DNA of 64,000 nucleotides from Helichrysum umbraculigerum (Eukaryota; Streptophyta; Magnoliopsida; Asterales; Asteraceae). The DNA lies in contig CATIUR010000004.1 in assembly GCA_949592205.1 (NCBI GenBank), positions 98,882,837-98,946,836 on the forward strand, read 5' to 3'. The notes under the pieces were generated by a model, which had not been told where the DNA came from, ran no database searches, and saw only the letters and a list, made by a program, of their open reading frames with translations. Of the stretch, positions 10,685-21,939 are shown piece after piece. The first letter of the stretch is position 1. The number at the start of each line of letters is the position of its first letter. Position numbers and translations under genes: made by a program.

Positions 10685-11303
10685 ATTGAGATTATTTGGT
10701 TAATTGAAATTAATAGGTTAAATGGTCAAATGATTGATTGCGATAAATGAATTATTGCTTGTTTTAAATTGTTATATTTATCAGTAAAATAAAAAGTATT
10801 TTCTCGCAAATGATTTCTAGGTTCCAAACAATAAATTTAGAGCGGGTATAATAATTACACCAACCTTCTCTGCATTATTAAGGGGGGGTCGACCTACTTT
10901 CCCCTTTTCTTTCATTTGTTTTCCCTCTTTTGTTTCTAAGTAAAAAGAACACACACACACATCCTTGAAATCAAAGAAGAAATCATATTTTTCCAAACAC
11001 TTGGAGGCTGCGATTTTGATTACATCTTGCTCTTCATCTTCCTCACCTCGTCATCATCTTAAATTGTAAGTTCATTTGCCCTAATTTATGTATATAAGAA
11101 TTTGGTTAAAAGTTAGGGTTGAGTGATTGATTCATGTTTGGACTTAGGAGCTTAGTAATGTTTGTTAGTTGTTATAGCATATTATATGTTGATGTATGAG
11201 GTTACTTGTTTCTTATTATCGTGTTTAGTAGCTGAATTTGGGATTTTAAGGGTTTTGGTTCGTGGTTTTGGGTTGATAACCTGCTGCTGCTGGAAATGAA
11301 GAA

Positions 11304-11560
11304 CAACCCGACGGGTCATAGTACCTAGCCGGCGGGTTCTATGTAATGCAATGGGAACCAGCGGGTGGGACACCCCAACCGGCGGGTTCATCACCCTAGC
11401 CGGCGGCTCCTAAGCCAACCCGGCTACTTCTGTAGTCTTTAAAACGCATAATAGTTCTGTTACCATAAATGTTAAATCACCCGGCTGTTAATGGGTGTGA
11501 CCCGACGGGTCAATGATGGGAGCCGGCGGCTCCTAAGCCTCAGTCGGCGGGTCCCTGGCC
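11304..11560 (+). repeat. Self-complementary word array in the outer solo LTR (CCGGCGGG type)
   Basis: The words CCGGCGGG, CCGACGGGT, CCAGCGGGT and CCGGCGGCT recur about ten times at irregular spacing in otherwise AT-rich DNA. Each contains complementary halves (CCG/CGG, ACCCG/CGGGT), so the transcript could pair in many registers. Confidence 0.6.
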
Positions 11561-12996
11561 CTGCACAACAATTAGCTTTGAATTTTTGTGATCCCTTTCT
11601 GATTAGCATGATATAAGTTTGTATGGTTAACTAGCATGTAATGTGGTATCATAATAGGTGAATTTATGGATTCCCATGCAAGTTGGGGTGTATTAAACTA
11701 AGTTATCAGGATGATGTTCTATTGATTTCATGATGATAGAATCGGAAACATAATGGTTAATCTAATAACTTGTTGTTATTGCATTTTTAAGATATATATT
11801 GAATATGTTATATGTAACACCCCCAAATTTAATGATTTGCGAAAGCATACATTGGGTGTTACTAATCAATATACAAAGCACAAGATTAATAGTAAACGAC
11901 CTCTAAATGAGACGTTTGTAAAATAGTTACATTTCATAATTAATAATCGTTTGAAAACCGTAGGTTTTCGTATACAAAATGTAATTCCCTAGAGCCCACG
12001 CGTATAGCGGGAGATTCTATTACATCACCATAGTTACAAAAGATAATGCCAAAGAATCTCCGTTAAATGCAGTTTGTAAATCATGCGACTCTAGCTAGTA
12101 ATCCTGGAGTAATCCTACTCCGTAAGTGTACCTGAGATACAAAGCTAAAAAGTGTCAACCAAAAAGGTTGGTGAATCTCACAGTTTTAGTAATAAGTAGG
12201 TGTTATGAACCACAAGTATGTACCCGTATTGCTATCAAGCAAAGTAAGTAAATCAGTTAATCAGTACAGTGCCATGAGCTCATAAGTTGAAGCTTAACCG
12301 TGTAGTGTGAATATATCACGTACCCCCGTGAGTGCTATCCGCACACTCATATGTAACAAATACTAATATGTCTGTTTCTACATGTAAATCAGTATGTGGT
12401 GGCGCTACCACCCCAGACAGGGATTGTCAGTCCCAAATGGATCCATCTATTAGTAATCGCGCTTAAGTCCATAACTAACAACTTACGATTAGGAGGCTTT
12501 CAGTGGATAAAAGTAACTCATGCGTTTGTTTGTAATCAGTAATGTTTTCAGTTCAGTACATTGTGTTCATATGTAAAACAGTTGCTAAGTATCTCACCCC
12601 AGAGTATAAAACAGTAAAAGTGGGGCTGTAAGACTCACCTGAGTCGAGCGGTGGTAAATAGCAAGTAGTAGTAAAGCAAGTAGGTTCTCCGAACCCGTAA
12701 CCTTCTAGTGCCTAAACACGTAAGGTTAAGTAAGTAGATGTCTCGCAAGACCATCTAGGCTAGTTGTTCATACAACCCGTTGTGTTTAAATGTTGGTTTG
12801 TTCGCGTTCGTATCAAAGTATACGGCCCGTTGGTGATTTGTTATATTTAAAGTTTATCATTCAATACGCAAATTAGAGTAATTGTAATAGGAAAGTATGT
12901 TTTATTATGATTGTTAGGTCGTATCGTATAAGGATTTGAGGTTGTAAAAGTTCGACACTTAGTGAAAATGTGAGTTTTCAAAGTTCTGGTTTGTGC

Positions 12997-13265
12997 GACG
13001 TAGCATGCGACGTCGCTAGCGACGTAGAGTGCGACGTGGGCATGTACGTCGCATGATGCGACCTTCGCAAATCAATGCGATGTAGGGGGCGGCGTCGCTA
13101 ATGCGACGTTGGTTCGGTTTGCGACGTTAAAGTCTACGTCGCTACTTGCGACGTCCGCAAGTTAATGCGACGTAAGGGGCTGCGTCGCTAGTGCGACGTT
13201 GGGATTTTTGTACGACGTAGGCCGCGACGTCGCAGAGGCCCCTGGCCAGGTGCGACGTAGCGGTC
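12997..13265 (-). repeat. Self-complementary word array (ACGTCGC type), 3' LTR copy
   Basis: More than 15 occurrences of GCGACGT or its complement ACGTCGC, in both orientations, lie within 270 bp with irregular spacing. CpG density is far above the flanks. The same array is in the other LTR at 20,817-21,085, with only a few substitutions. Confidence 0.8.
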
Positions 13266-13732
13266 TGATGGCCGGAATTTTGGTCGAAAACGAGTTTCCG
13301 GGTTTCCGTTGGGTCCAAATCTTTTACCCAACCCTTATATGAACATATTAAGCCTATTTAAACCATAATCTAGTAAAAATGATCAAAAACGAGAGGTGTC
13401 GGGATTTGTCGGAAACTTACAAATTGTCGGATTGAAAATCCGAAAAGATAGGATGATAGATCGTGGCGAGGTGAACGTTTTCTTCTAAAGGGATGAGATG
13501 ATCCGAGCTCGTTTTGCGGTGTTATTTGGTGATTTAGTGGGTATTTTGGGGTGGTGGTGGTGATTAGAAAGAAAAGAAAGAGAGAGAAAAGAGAATAGAG
13601 AGTGAGGTGAGAATGAGAGGAGGAGAAGAAAGGTGGGGGTTTTTACCTCCACTTTTCGGTCCCCGTTCCCCGTGCGGTGTTCGTTTTTCTCCGTCGTTTA
13701 AGCGTTAAATATTTATTTTACGCGTTTAATTA

Positions 13733-13740
13733 TATTTATA
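13733..13740 (-). promoter_or_regulatory. TATA box, 3' LTR copy
   Basis: The minus strand reads TATAAATA, followed by a CT-rich leader (complement of the GA-rich 13,560-13,625 tract). GTAAGT follows 313 bp downstream. The equivalent box in the 5' LTR, the active promoter copy, lies about 7,823 bp to the right. Confidence 0.5.
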
Positions 13741-14116
13741 AAATCACAAGTCTTGTTAAATAATTTAATTAAATTATTTCCCTAAATCTTTAATAGATTA
13801 AATTAAATTTAATTACTTTTGTTTTTAAATCGTGTACGTTTTAATCGAGTAGTATAAGGCAGTTACTAGTTATTATAAAATAGCATTTCAGTCATAATTG
13901 CGTTATTTTAGTTTATAAACATTTGTTCACCAACGTCCGTGTTAATCGAATAGAATTTCATTCTATTTTAGTTGCGTACGATTTAAGCCAAATCGCAAAG
14001 TTGTATATATTTACCAACATATAATCTGATACATAAATTAGCCTAACACAGAACTAATTACATGTATTAACAAAGAATTAGGCGCTAATACTAGCCCTAA
14101 TTTGGCGGTTGTTACA

Positions 14117-14129
14117 TTCTCCCCTTGTT
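14117..14129 (-). other. Polypurine tract of the chromovirus-like element
   Basis: The minus strand reads AACAAGGGGAGAA directly before the TGTAACA of the 3' LTR, the expected place for plus-strand priming. Confidence 0.85.
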
Positions 14130-14149
14130 AAAAGAATTTCGTCCCGAAA

Positions 14150-16690
14150 TTAGTTCGATTGCACAGTCGGTGCGTTGTCTGGGAAGAGATGTGGGTATTT
14201 CTGTCGCATTTGGTCTTCCCGTTCCCAGGTGAATTCAGGACCACGTCTAGAATTCCACCTGACTTTTACGATGGGAATACGACTCTGTTTTAGTTGTTTG
14301 ACCTCGCGGTCCATGATTTCCATAGGTTCCTAGACAAAATGAAGTTTGTCATCGATTTGAATTTCGTCGAGTGGTATAATCAGTGTCTCGTCAGACAGAC
14401 ATTTCTTCAGATTAGAAATGTGGAATGTGTTGTGAACGCTGCTAAGCTCAGCAGGAAGTTGCAGGCGGTATGCCACTGGACCAATCTTTTCAAGGATCTC
14501 GAATGGTCCGATGTATCGAGGATTTAGTTTGCCTCGTTTTCCGAATCGAATGACACCCTTCCACGGTGCCACTTTGAGAAGTACCTTGTCCCCTACTTGG
14601 AACTCAAGGTGTTTGCGTCTCACGTCAGCATAGCTTTTCTGACGATCACGAGAGGCTTTTAGTCGGTTTTGTATGCCGACGATCTTTTCAGTTGTTTCAT
14701 GTATGATTTCTGGACCGGTGAGTTGTGTATCCCCCACCTCAGTCCAACAGATAGGTGACCGGCACTTACGACCGTATAGTGCCTCGAAGAGTGCAGCCTT
14801 TATGCTGGTGTGATAACTGTTGTTGTACGAGAACTCGCACAACGGTAAGTGATTTTCCCAGTTTTTACCGAAGTCAACTACGCAGGCTCGTAGCATGTCT
14901 TCCAGTGTTTGTATGGTTCGTTCGCTCTGACCGTCGGTTTGAGGATGGTAAGCCGTACTCATATCCAGACGAGTACCAAGAGATTTTTGCAGTGACTGCC
15001 AGAAGCGAGAAGTGAATCGAGCATCTCGGTCGGAGATGATTGAGATGGGCACGCCGTGTCTTGATACGATCTCTTTCAGGTAGATCCGTGTCAAGCGTTC
15101 CATCTTATCAGTTTCCTTGATGGCTAGGAAATGAGCAGATTTAGTGAGTCGGTCAACGATCACCCAAATGGTATCGCAACCGTTAGAAGTTTTCGGGAGT
15201 TTAGTAATGAAATCCATGGTGATCTGCTCCCATTTCCATTGTGGTATTTCGGGTTGTTGTAGCAAACCGGAGGGTTTCTGGTGTTCAGCTTTAACTTTGG
15301 AACAAGTAAGACACTTGCCAACATAGGTTGCAATGTCAGATTTCATGTTTGGCCACCAGTACATTTCCTTGATGCCGTGATACATTTTGTCGGCACCGGG
15401 GTGTATAGAGTATTTTGACTTGTGAGCTTCATTCATCACCAAGTCTCGAAGGTTCCCAAAACTTGGTAACCAGGTTCGATTCGAGAAGCATTTGGCCCCG
15501 TTAGGTTTGGTTTCAAATTGTTTGTCCATGCCCCGCAAGGCCTCGTTTATCAAGTTTTCTGGTTTGAGTGCTTCGAGTTGAGCGGTGAGAGTTTGATTGA
15601 TGAGATCGTTGTGAATGGTCATACCGAGAGTTCGAACTCGAAGTGGTTTCACTCGTTCCTTTCGGCTTAAAGCATCGGCGACAACATTCGCCTTGCCTGG
15701 ATGATAGCGAATTTCGCAATCGTAATCAGTGAGCAACTCAACCCATCGACGTTGCCTCATGTTGAGATCCTTTTGATCGAAGATGTGTTGGAGACTTTTA
15801 TGGTCAGTAAAGATTGTACACTTGGTACCGTATAAGTAGTGTCTCCAGATTTTCAGAGCGAATACAACAGCCCCCAACTCTAGGTCATGAGTTGTGTAAT
15901 TCTTTTCGTGGACCTTGAGTTGTCGAGAGGCGTAAGCGATGACCTTGTCTCGTTGCATCAACACGCAACCAAGACCTTGGTGTGAAGCATCACAGTATAC
16001 CACGAAGTCATCGTTGCCTTCGGGTAAAGATAAGATAGGTGCACTGCAGAGTTTCTGTTTTAGTAGCTGGAAAGCTGACTCCTGTTTGTCAGTCCAATCG
16101 AACTTCTTTTCTTTTTGAGTCAGTGCAGTGAGAGGTAGGGCTATTTTCGAAAAATTCTCAATGAACCGCCTGTAGTATCCGGCGAGTCCTAAGAATTGGC
16201 GTACCTCGGTCGGTGTAGTAGGTGCTTGCCAACACTTGATAGCCTCGATTTTCGAAGGATCGACATGAATCCCTTGATTGTCAATGATGTGTCCAAGGAA
16301 TTGAACGGTTTGCATCCAGAACTCACACTTAGAGAATTTGGCGTATAACTCTTCGTGTTTGAGCAGCTCTAGGATGGTTTTCAGGTGTTGCGCGTGTTCT
16401 TGTTCGTTGCGCGAGTAAATCAGAATGTCATCAATGAAGACGATAACAAACTTGTCAAGGTAGGGTTTGCACACCCGATTCATAAGGTCCATGAATACAG
16501 CCGGTGCGTTGGTTAAGCCGAATGGCATCACTTGGAATTCATAATGCCCGTAGCGAGTTCGGAAAGCAGTTTTTGGGATGTCATCATCACGAACTCGGAG
16601 TTGGTGATAACCTGACCGTAGATCGATCTTTGAGTAGAAACTCGACCCCTGAAGTTGGTCGAACAGGTCATCGATGCGAGGAAGTGGGTA
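14150..16690 (-). pseudogene. Pol: RT, RNase H, integrase and chromodomain (chromovirus-like)
   Basis: The second frame resumes just after the RT frameshift. The ATG at 16,531 is internal, and the true reading reaches back to about 16,690. RT shows FIDDILIYS, RNase H has YCDASHQG, integrase has an HHCC finger (ending CLTC) and D,D,E residues (ISDRDARF, QSERT), then the GPFEIL module. A TAG at 14,330-14,332 interrupts the frame where relatives have a glutamate-rich joint. The chromodomain-like tail (VKVRWN, FTWERED) continues in frame to TAA at 14,150-14,152. The tail fits a Tekay/Del-type chromovirus, which directs insertion into heterochromatin. The RT frameshift and the TAG both disable this copy. 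Confidence 0.9.
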
Positions 16691-18527
16691 ACCCAGTTAA
16701 TTTGTTGAGTTCTCGGTAGTCGATGCACATGCGGAAAGAACCGTCTTTCTTTTTCACAAACAGGACCGGAGCTCCCCAAGGTGAGGAACTTGGTCGAATA
16801 AATCCCTTGTCCAGGAGTTCCTGTAACTGAGTAGACAACTCCTGAAGTTTGGATGGGGCTAGTCGGTAAGGGGCTCGTGCCACGGGTGCTGCGCCGGGCA
16901 CAAGGTCAATAGAGAATTCGACTTGTCTAGTTGGCGGTAGGCCAGGCAAGTCTTCAGGAAAGACTTCTGGGAAGTCTCGAACAATATGCACATCCTCAAG
17001 TCGCTTCTCCACCGACTTTTTCTCCATAACGTGTGCGAGGATTGCCTGGTACCCTTTTCTCAAGTATTTTCGGGTTTTCATGCAAGAAATAATATTTATT
17101 CTCGTCCCACCGGTCTCCCCTTGTATGCTCAAAGTTCCACCGGTGACGAGAGGAATGCGTACAATTTTCTCAAAGCAAACGATTTCGGCTCGGTGCTTGG
17201 ACAACCAATCCATACCGACGATGAGGTCAAAGCTGCCGATTTCGACAGGTATCAAGTCAATGGAAAAGAGCTCGTTAGCTAAGTTTAGAGTGCAATTAGG
17301 TATCACACTGTCGGCCTCAATAAGTTTTCCATTTGCCAATTCTACCGTGTACTTAGAATCTAAGGCAATAGGTGTGGTGTCAAGTAGTGGATAAAACTCG
17401 TCAGAAATAAAGCTCTTATCAGCACCAGTATCAAATAATACAGATGCAGTCAAGTTGTTGAGAAGAAACGTACCCGTGACCACATTCGGGTCTTGACGGG
17501 CTTCCCCAGATTTCAGCACAAAAGCTCTTCCTCGAGCATTGTTGTTATTCCTGTTGTTGTTGTTGTTCAGCTTCGGGCAGTCTTTCTTGAAATGCCCCGT
17601 ACCGTTACACCCATAACAAGTCTTTGGTGCCGAGGTGTTGGTGTCAGTGGTGTTTGATCTACAGTCCTTAGCCAAGTGTCCAAATCTCTTACACTTGCTA
17701 CAGGGACACGAACCATGGTGGTGTCGTTGGCACTTGGAGCAGTAGGGCTTGGTTCCCTTGTACGCTCCCTTGTCATCAAAACTGGAGGTGTAGGCTTTAA
17801 TGGTTTCAGGTTTCTTGTTTTGGTGGTTGTTGTGGTTGTCGGACCATTTTCGTTTATTGCTGTTGGAGGATGGAGTGGGTAGTTCTGGGTCCTCATTCAT
17901 AGCTAGAAGTTCATGGGCCAACCGGATGGCACCATGAAGGGTGGTTTGGTTTGATGAGGCGACGTTTCCCCGGACGGGTTCCGGGAGGCCGCGGATGTAT
18001 TTCTTAATCTTGTCAGGCCCAGTACCTGCCATAGCTGTGGTGGTGTATGCAACGATATCAGTTCCTTGCACTATTAAGTTCCAGAACTCTTCGTCCAGCT
18101 TGTGAAGTTGTTCGGACGGGCAATACTCATCCGTGAGCATTTTCTTTAGATCCTCCCAAGGGAGTAGATAAGCGGTGTCAATCCCCACGGACTGGGTATA
18201 GGAATTCCACCACGAGAGGGCACCATCTTCGAGGGTGCAGGTGGAGAATTTGACCTTGTCGTCTTCCGCACACTTGCTGATGCGGAAAACAGATTCCATC
18301 TTTTCGAACCATCTGATAAGTCCGATGGCTCCTTCGGTTCCCTTGAAGCTCAAGGGTTTGCAGTTTTGAAAATCTTTGTATGAACAAGGTTTAGCAGCAG
18401 AGGTTTCAGCGGCATCGCTGTTTCTTGTGGAGTTAGGTGGAGTATTCCGAGCCAAGGCTTCAGTAACAGCCTGGGTTATGAGAGACGTGATCTGAGCATC
18501 AGTGTAAGGTCTTGACTTTGGCGGCAT
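16668..18527 (-). CDS. Gag-protease and RT N terminus (chromovirus-like)
   Basis: The 619-residue frame starts MPPKSRPYTD, a usual gag start in this group. The gag domain is at about residues 50-220, with three cysteine-rich knuckles at about 262-275, 276-289 and 304-317 (CSKCKRFGHLAKDC and CYGCNGTGHFKKDC are full CCHC). Protease follows with LFDTGADKSFIS at about 364-375, then the RT start with PEVFPEDLPG and CIDYRELNK. After NKLT the frame is lost: compared with the family, eight bases are missing at 16,691-16,694, and a short out-of-frame tail ends the ORF. Gag also looks slightly short near residues 160-170, where relatives carry about ten more residues; this is an inference from memory of the family. 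Confidence 0.88.
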   Translation of the reverse strand: MPPKSRPYTDAQITSLITQAVTEALARNTPPNSTRNSDAAETSAAKPCSYKDFQNCKPLSFKGTEGAIGLIRWFEKMESVFRISKCAEDDKVKFSTCTLEDGALSWWNSYTQSVGIDTAYLLPWEDLKKMLTDEYCPSEQLHKLDEEFWNLIVQGTDIVAYTTTAMAGTGPDKIKKYIRGLPEPVRGNVASSNQTTLHGAIRLAHELLAMNEDPELPTPSSNSNKRKWSDNHNNHQNKKPETIKAYTSSFDDKGAYKGTKPYCSKCQRHHHGSCPCSKCKRFGHLAKDCRSNTTDTNTSAPKTCYGCNGTGHFKKDCPKLNNNNNRNNNNARGRAFVLKSGEARQDPNVVTGTFLLNNLTASVLFDTGADKSFISDEFYPLLDTTPIALDSKYTVELANGKLIEADSVIPNCTLNLANELFSIDLIPVEIGSFDLIVGMDWLSKHRAEIVCFEKIVRIPLVTGGTLSIQGETGGTRINIISCMKTRKYLRKGYQAILAHVMEKKSVEKRLEDVHIVRDFPEVFPEDLPGLPPTRQVEFSIDLVPGAAPVARAPYRLAPSKLQELSTQLQELLDKGFIRPSSSPWGAPVLFVKKKDGSFRMCIDYRELNKLTGLPTSSHR

Positions 18528-18821
18528 GATTCTTCAATAAAAGAAATGAAGATACATGAGATTTTGTAAGAAAATTGCATTTATTCCAGATGTACATGTA
18601 TAAAGTTGGTAATACATAACATCAATATGAAAAGGATTATGGCAATTAATATGAGTCGAAACAGCAAGGAATATTTAATAGATGATACGAGTTCAAGGGT
18701 TACATCCTACGGATGTGTTACAAAAGATGTCGGGAATTGTTACATCCGACTGAAACATAGAGTAGCGCTTAGATAGTTACTAGATTACAGGATAGTTTAC
18801 AAAATGAAGACTATGCTAGTC

Positions 18822-19307
18822 TTAACGTAGGTTAATCTGCTCCATCATTTCGATGAGACGATCCACAGTATTAGCAAGTCTGCTGGCTTGTCGAGCATTG
18901 TCTTCAGCTAATGCTAGTCGCTGTACCAATCCGCGGTTAGATTCTTCCGTTTCCCGTGAGCGTTGTTCACACTCATCAAGTCTGTGTTTCAAAAGAGCGG
19001 TTTCCACGCTTATCTCCACCACTTTGTTGAAAAGAACGTCCACATTATTAACGGTGGTTTCGTGATCCTCAGAGACTTGTTCGATGCGCTCAAGTGATGT
19101 AAGTCTCCAGTTTTCGTTGGTTTCTTGCAACACGACATCCATGGTGCGAAGTCGTTGCTCGTGTTGGTTCACCCTAGCAGTTAAGGCCGGCAAGGTGAAG
19201 TGAGTAGAGTACGGGCCAGCTCGAGGCAACCTGTTGTTCCTCCTTGCTACCCTTGGGTTCTGCGACTCAGATTGAGAACGAGATAAATCGGATGGGATGT
19301 TTGCCAT
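18822..19307 (-). CDS. Small coiled-coil ORF upstream of gag (chromovirus-like)
   Basis: A 161-residue ORF lies between PBS and gag, a region that is usually noncoding. Residues 1-45 are basic and polar, rich in R, S and N. Residues about 46-158 have a heptad-like pattern (LTARVNQHEQRLRTMD, VDVLFNKVVEISVETALLKHRL) predicting a long coiled coil. There are no cysteines to suggest a knuckle beyond one near the middle, and no membrane segment. Codons are open throughout even though pol is damaged. I do not recognise a family. It could be an accessory protein or a spurious but conserved ORF. Confidence 0.6.
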   Translation of the reverse strand: MANIPSDLSRSQSESQNPRVARRNNRLPRAGPYSTHFTLPALTARVNQHEQRLRTMDVVLQETNENWRLTSLERIEQVSEDHETTVNNVDVLFNKVVEISVETALLKHRLDECEQRSRETEESNRGLVQRLALAEDNARQASRLANTVDRLIEMMEQINLR

Positions 19308-19620
19308 TTCTGAGACAAAGCGTTAGTAAGATTGAGGCCTATATTCATATAGTCCCTATATAATATAGTCTATTGAGTGTCTAGCATAAACATGTTTAAG
19401 TCTCGGTTCTCTCGAAGTCAGAGTCTTCTATTGTACCCTGTTCAGTCATAACCCCTTTCAGATCTTACATCGTCTTTGCTTAATTGTACATAGTTGATCA
19501 GGCTATGTTAAATTAAACTCGTATGATGTAATCACTGAACCGGTTATACCTAATAAGGGATACTGCCTAATGGTCATAGTCTAGGCTCACTAAATGCAAC
19601 CTAGTTCACTACAACCTTAG
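19308..19620 (-). other. Leader between PBS and the small ORF
   Basis: About 310 bases of leader RNA on the element strand, with no ORF seen. Confidence 0.6.
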
Positions 19621-19632
19621 GCTCTGATACCA
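19621..19632 (-). other. Primer-binding site (tRNA-iMet type)
   Basis: The minus strand reads TGGTATCAGAGC, complementary to the 3' end of plant initiator tRNA-Met, three bases inside the 5' LTR. Confidence 0.92.
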
Positions 19633-19635
19633 ATC

Positions 19636-21939
19636 TGTAACACCCCCAAATTTAATGATTTGCGGAAGCATACATTGGGTGTTACTAATCAATATACAAA
19701 GCACAAGATTAATAGTAAACGTCCTCTAAATGAGACGTTTGTAAAATAGTTACATTTCATAATTAATAATCGTTTGAAAACCGTAGGTTTTCGTATACAA
19801 AATGTAATTCCCTAGAGCCCACGCGTATAGCGGGAGATTCTATTACATCACCATAGTTACAAAAGATAATGCCAAAGAATCTCCGTTAAATGCAGTTTGT
19901 AAATCATGCGACTCTAGCTAGTAATCCTGGAGTAATCCTACTCCGTAAGTGTACCTGAGATACAAAGCTAAAAAGTGTCAACCAAAAAGGTTGGTGAATC
20001 TCACAGGTTTAGTAATAAGTAGGTGTTATGAACCACAAGTATGTACTCGTATTGCTATCAAGCAAAGTAAGTAAATCAGTTAATCAGTACAGTGCCATGA
20101 GCTCATAAGTTGAAGCTTAACCATGTAGTGTGAATATATCACGTACCCCCGTGAGTGCTATCCGCACACTCATATGTAACAAATACTAATATGTCTGTTT
20201 CTACGTGTAAATCAGTACGTGGTGGCGCTACCACCCCAGACAGGGATTGTCAGTCCCAAATGGATCCATCTATTAGTAATCGTGCTTAAGTCCATAACTA
20301 ACAACTTACGATTAGGAGGCTTTCAGTGGATAAAAGTAACTCATGCGTTTGTTTGTAATCAGTAATGTTTTCAGTTCAGTACATTGTGTTCATATGTAAA
20401 ACAGTTGCTAAGTATCTCACCCCAGAGTATAAAACAGTAAAAGTGGGGCTGTAAGACTCACCTGAGTCGAGCGGTGGTAAATAGCAAGTAGTAGTAAAGC
20501 AAGTAGGTTCTCCGAACCCGTAACCTTCTAGTGCCTAAACACGTAAGGTTAAGTAAGTAGATGTCTCGCAAGACCATCTAGGCTAGTTGTTCATACAACC
20601 CGTTGTGTTTAAATGTTGGTTTGTTCGCGTTCGTATCAAAGTATACGGCCCGTTGGTGATTTGTTATATTTAAAGTTTATCATTCAATACGCAAATTAGA
20701 GTAATTGTAATAGGAAAGTATGTTTTATTATGATTGTTAGGTCGTATCGTATAAGGATTTGAGGTTGTAAAAGTTCGACACTTAGTGAAAATGTGAGTTT
20801 TCAAAGTTCTGGTTTGTGCGACGTAGCATGCGACGTCGCTAGCGACGTAGAGTGCGACGTGGGCATGTACGTCGCATGATGCGACCTTCGCAAATCAATG
20901 CGACGTAGGGGGCGGCGTCGCTAATGCGACGTTGGTTCGGTTTGCGACGTTAAAGTCTACGTCGCTACTTGCGACGTCCGCAAGTTAATGCGACGTAAGG
21001 GGCTGCGTCGCTAATGCGACGTTGGGATTTTTGTGCGACGTAGGCCGCGACGTCGCAGAGGCCCCTGGCCAGGTGCGACGTAGCGGTCTGATGGCCGGAA
21101 TTTTGGTCGAAAACGAGTTTCCGGGTTTCCGTTGGGTCCAAATCTTTTACCCAACCCTTATATGAACATATTAAGCCTATTTAAACCATAATCTAGTAAA
21201 AATGATCAAAAACGAGAGATGTCGGGATTTGTCGGAAACTTACAAATTGTCGGATTGAAAATCCGAAAAGATAGGGTGATAGATCGTCGCGAGGTGAACG
21301 TTTTCTTCTAAAGGGATGAGATGATCCGAGCTCGTTTTGCGGTGTTATTTGGTGATTTAGTGGGTATTTTGGGGTGGTGGTGGTGATTAGAAAGAAAAGA
21401 AAGAGAGAGAAAAGAGAATAGAGAGTGAGGTGAGAATGAGAGGAGGAGAAGAAAGGTGGGGGTTTTTACCTCCACTTTTCGGTCCCCGTTCCCCGTGCGG
21501 TGTTCGTTTTTCTCCGTCGTTTAAGCGTTAAATATTTATTTTACGCGTTTAATTATATTTATAAAATCACAAGTCTTGTTAAATAATTTAATTAAATTAT
21601 TTCCCTAAATCTTTAATAGATTAAATTAAATTTAATTACTTTTATTTTTAAATCGTGTACGTTTTAATCGAGTAGTATAAGGCAGTTACTAGTTATTATA
21701 AAATAGCATTTCAGTCATAATTGCGTTATTTTAGTTTATAAACATTTGTTCACCAACGTCCGTGTTAATCGAATAGAATTTCATTCTATTTTAGTTGCGT
21801 ACGATTTAAGCCAAATCGCAAAGTTGTATATATTTACCAACATATAATCTGATACATAAATTAGCCTAACACAGAACTAATTACATGTATTAACAAAGAA
21901 TTAGGCGCTAATTCTAGCCCTAATTTGGCGGTTGTTACA
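19636..21939 (-). repeat. 5' LTR of the chromovirus-like element
   Basis: It has the same ends and length as 11,813-14,116, with about 16 substitutions and no indels noticed. It is followed by the TTATA duplication. It holds the word array at 20,817-21,085 and CAGGTGAGTC at 20,455-20,464. Confidence 0.93.
20817..21085 (-). repeat. Self-complementary word array (ACGTCGC type), 5' LTR copy
   Basis: It matches 12,997-13,265 with at least three substitutions inside GCGACGT words (for example GCGATGT versus GCGACGT). All three are C-T or G-A type changes, as expected for decay of methylated CpG in one copy. Confidence 0.8.

Larger units (their letters stand above)
11813..14116 (-). repeat. 3' LTR of the chromovirus-like element
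   Basis: On the plus strand it starts TGTAACACCCCC and ends GGCGGTTGTTACA, 2,304 bp. It includes a TATA box (13,733-13,740), a donor-like GTAAGT (13,415-13,420), a word array (12,997-13,265), CAGGTGAGTC (12,632-12,641) and small perfect hairpins such as GTGGTGGCGCTACCAC near 12,395-12,410. No gene lies in it. Confidence 0.93.
11813..21939 (-). mobile_element. Full-length chromovirus-like Ty3/gypsy element (Tekay/Del-like)
   Basis: Two LTRs of identical length (2,304 bp each), a PBS, a polypurine tract and a perfect TTATA duplication (11,808-11,812 and 21,940-21,944) define it exactly. On the minus strand the order is LTR, PBS, small coiled-coil ORF, gag-protease, RT-RNase H-integrase-chromodomain, polypurine tract, LTR. 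I counted about 16 substitutions between the LTRs by eye (about 99.3% identity), so insertion is recent. Coding is broken by an 8-base loss in RT and a TAG before the chromodomain, so this copy cannot make the complete enzyme set. Confidence 0.93.

Noticed and set aside
12997..13265. Possible CRISPR-like array or CpG island from repeated GCGACGT
   Set aside because: Spacing is irregular, words occur in both orientations, there are no spacers, and it lies inside a plant LTR. It is an LTR word array.
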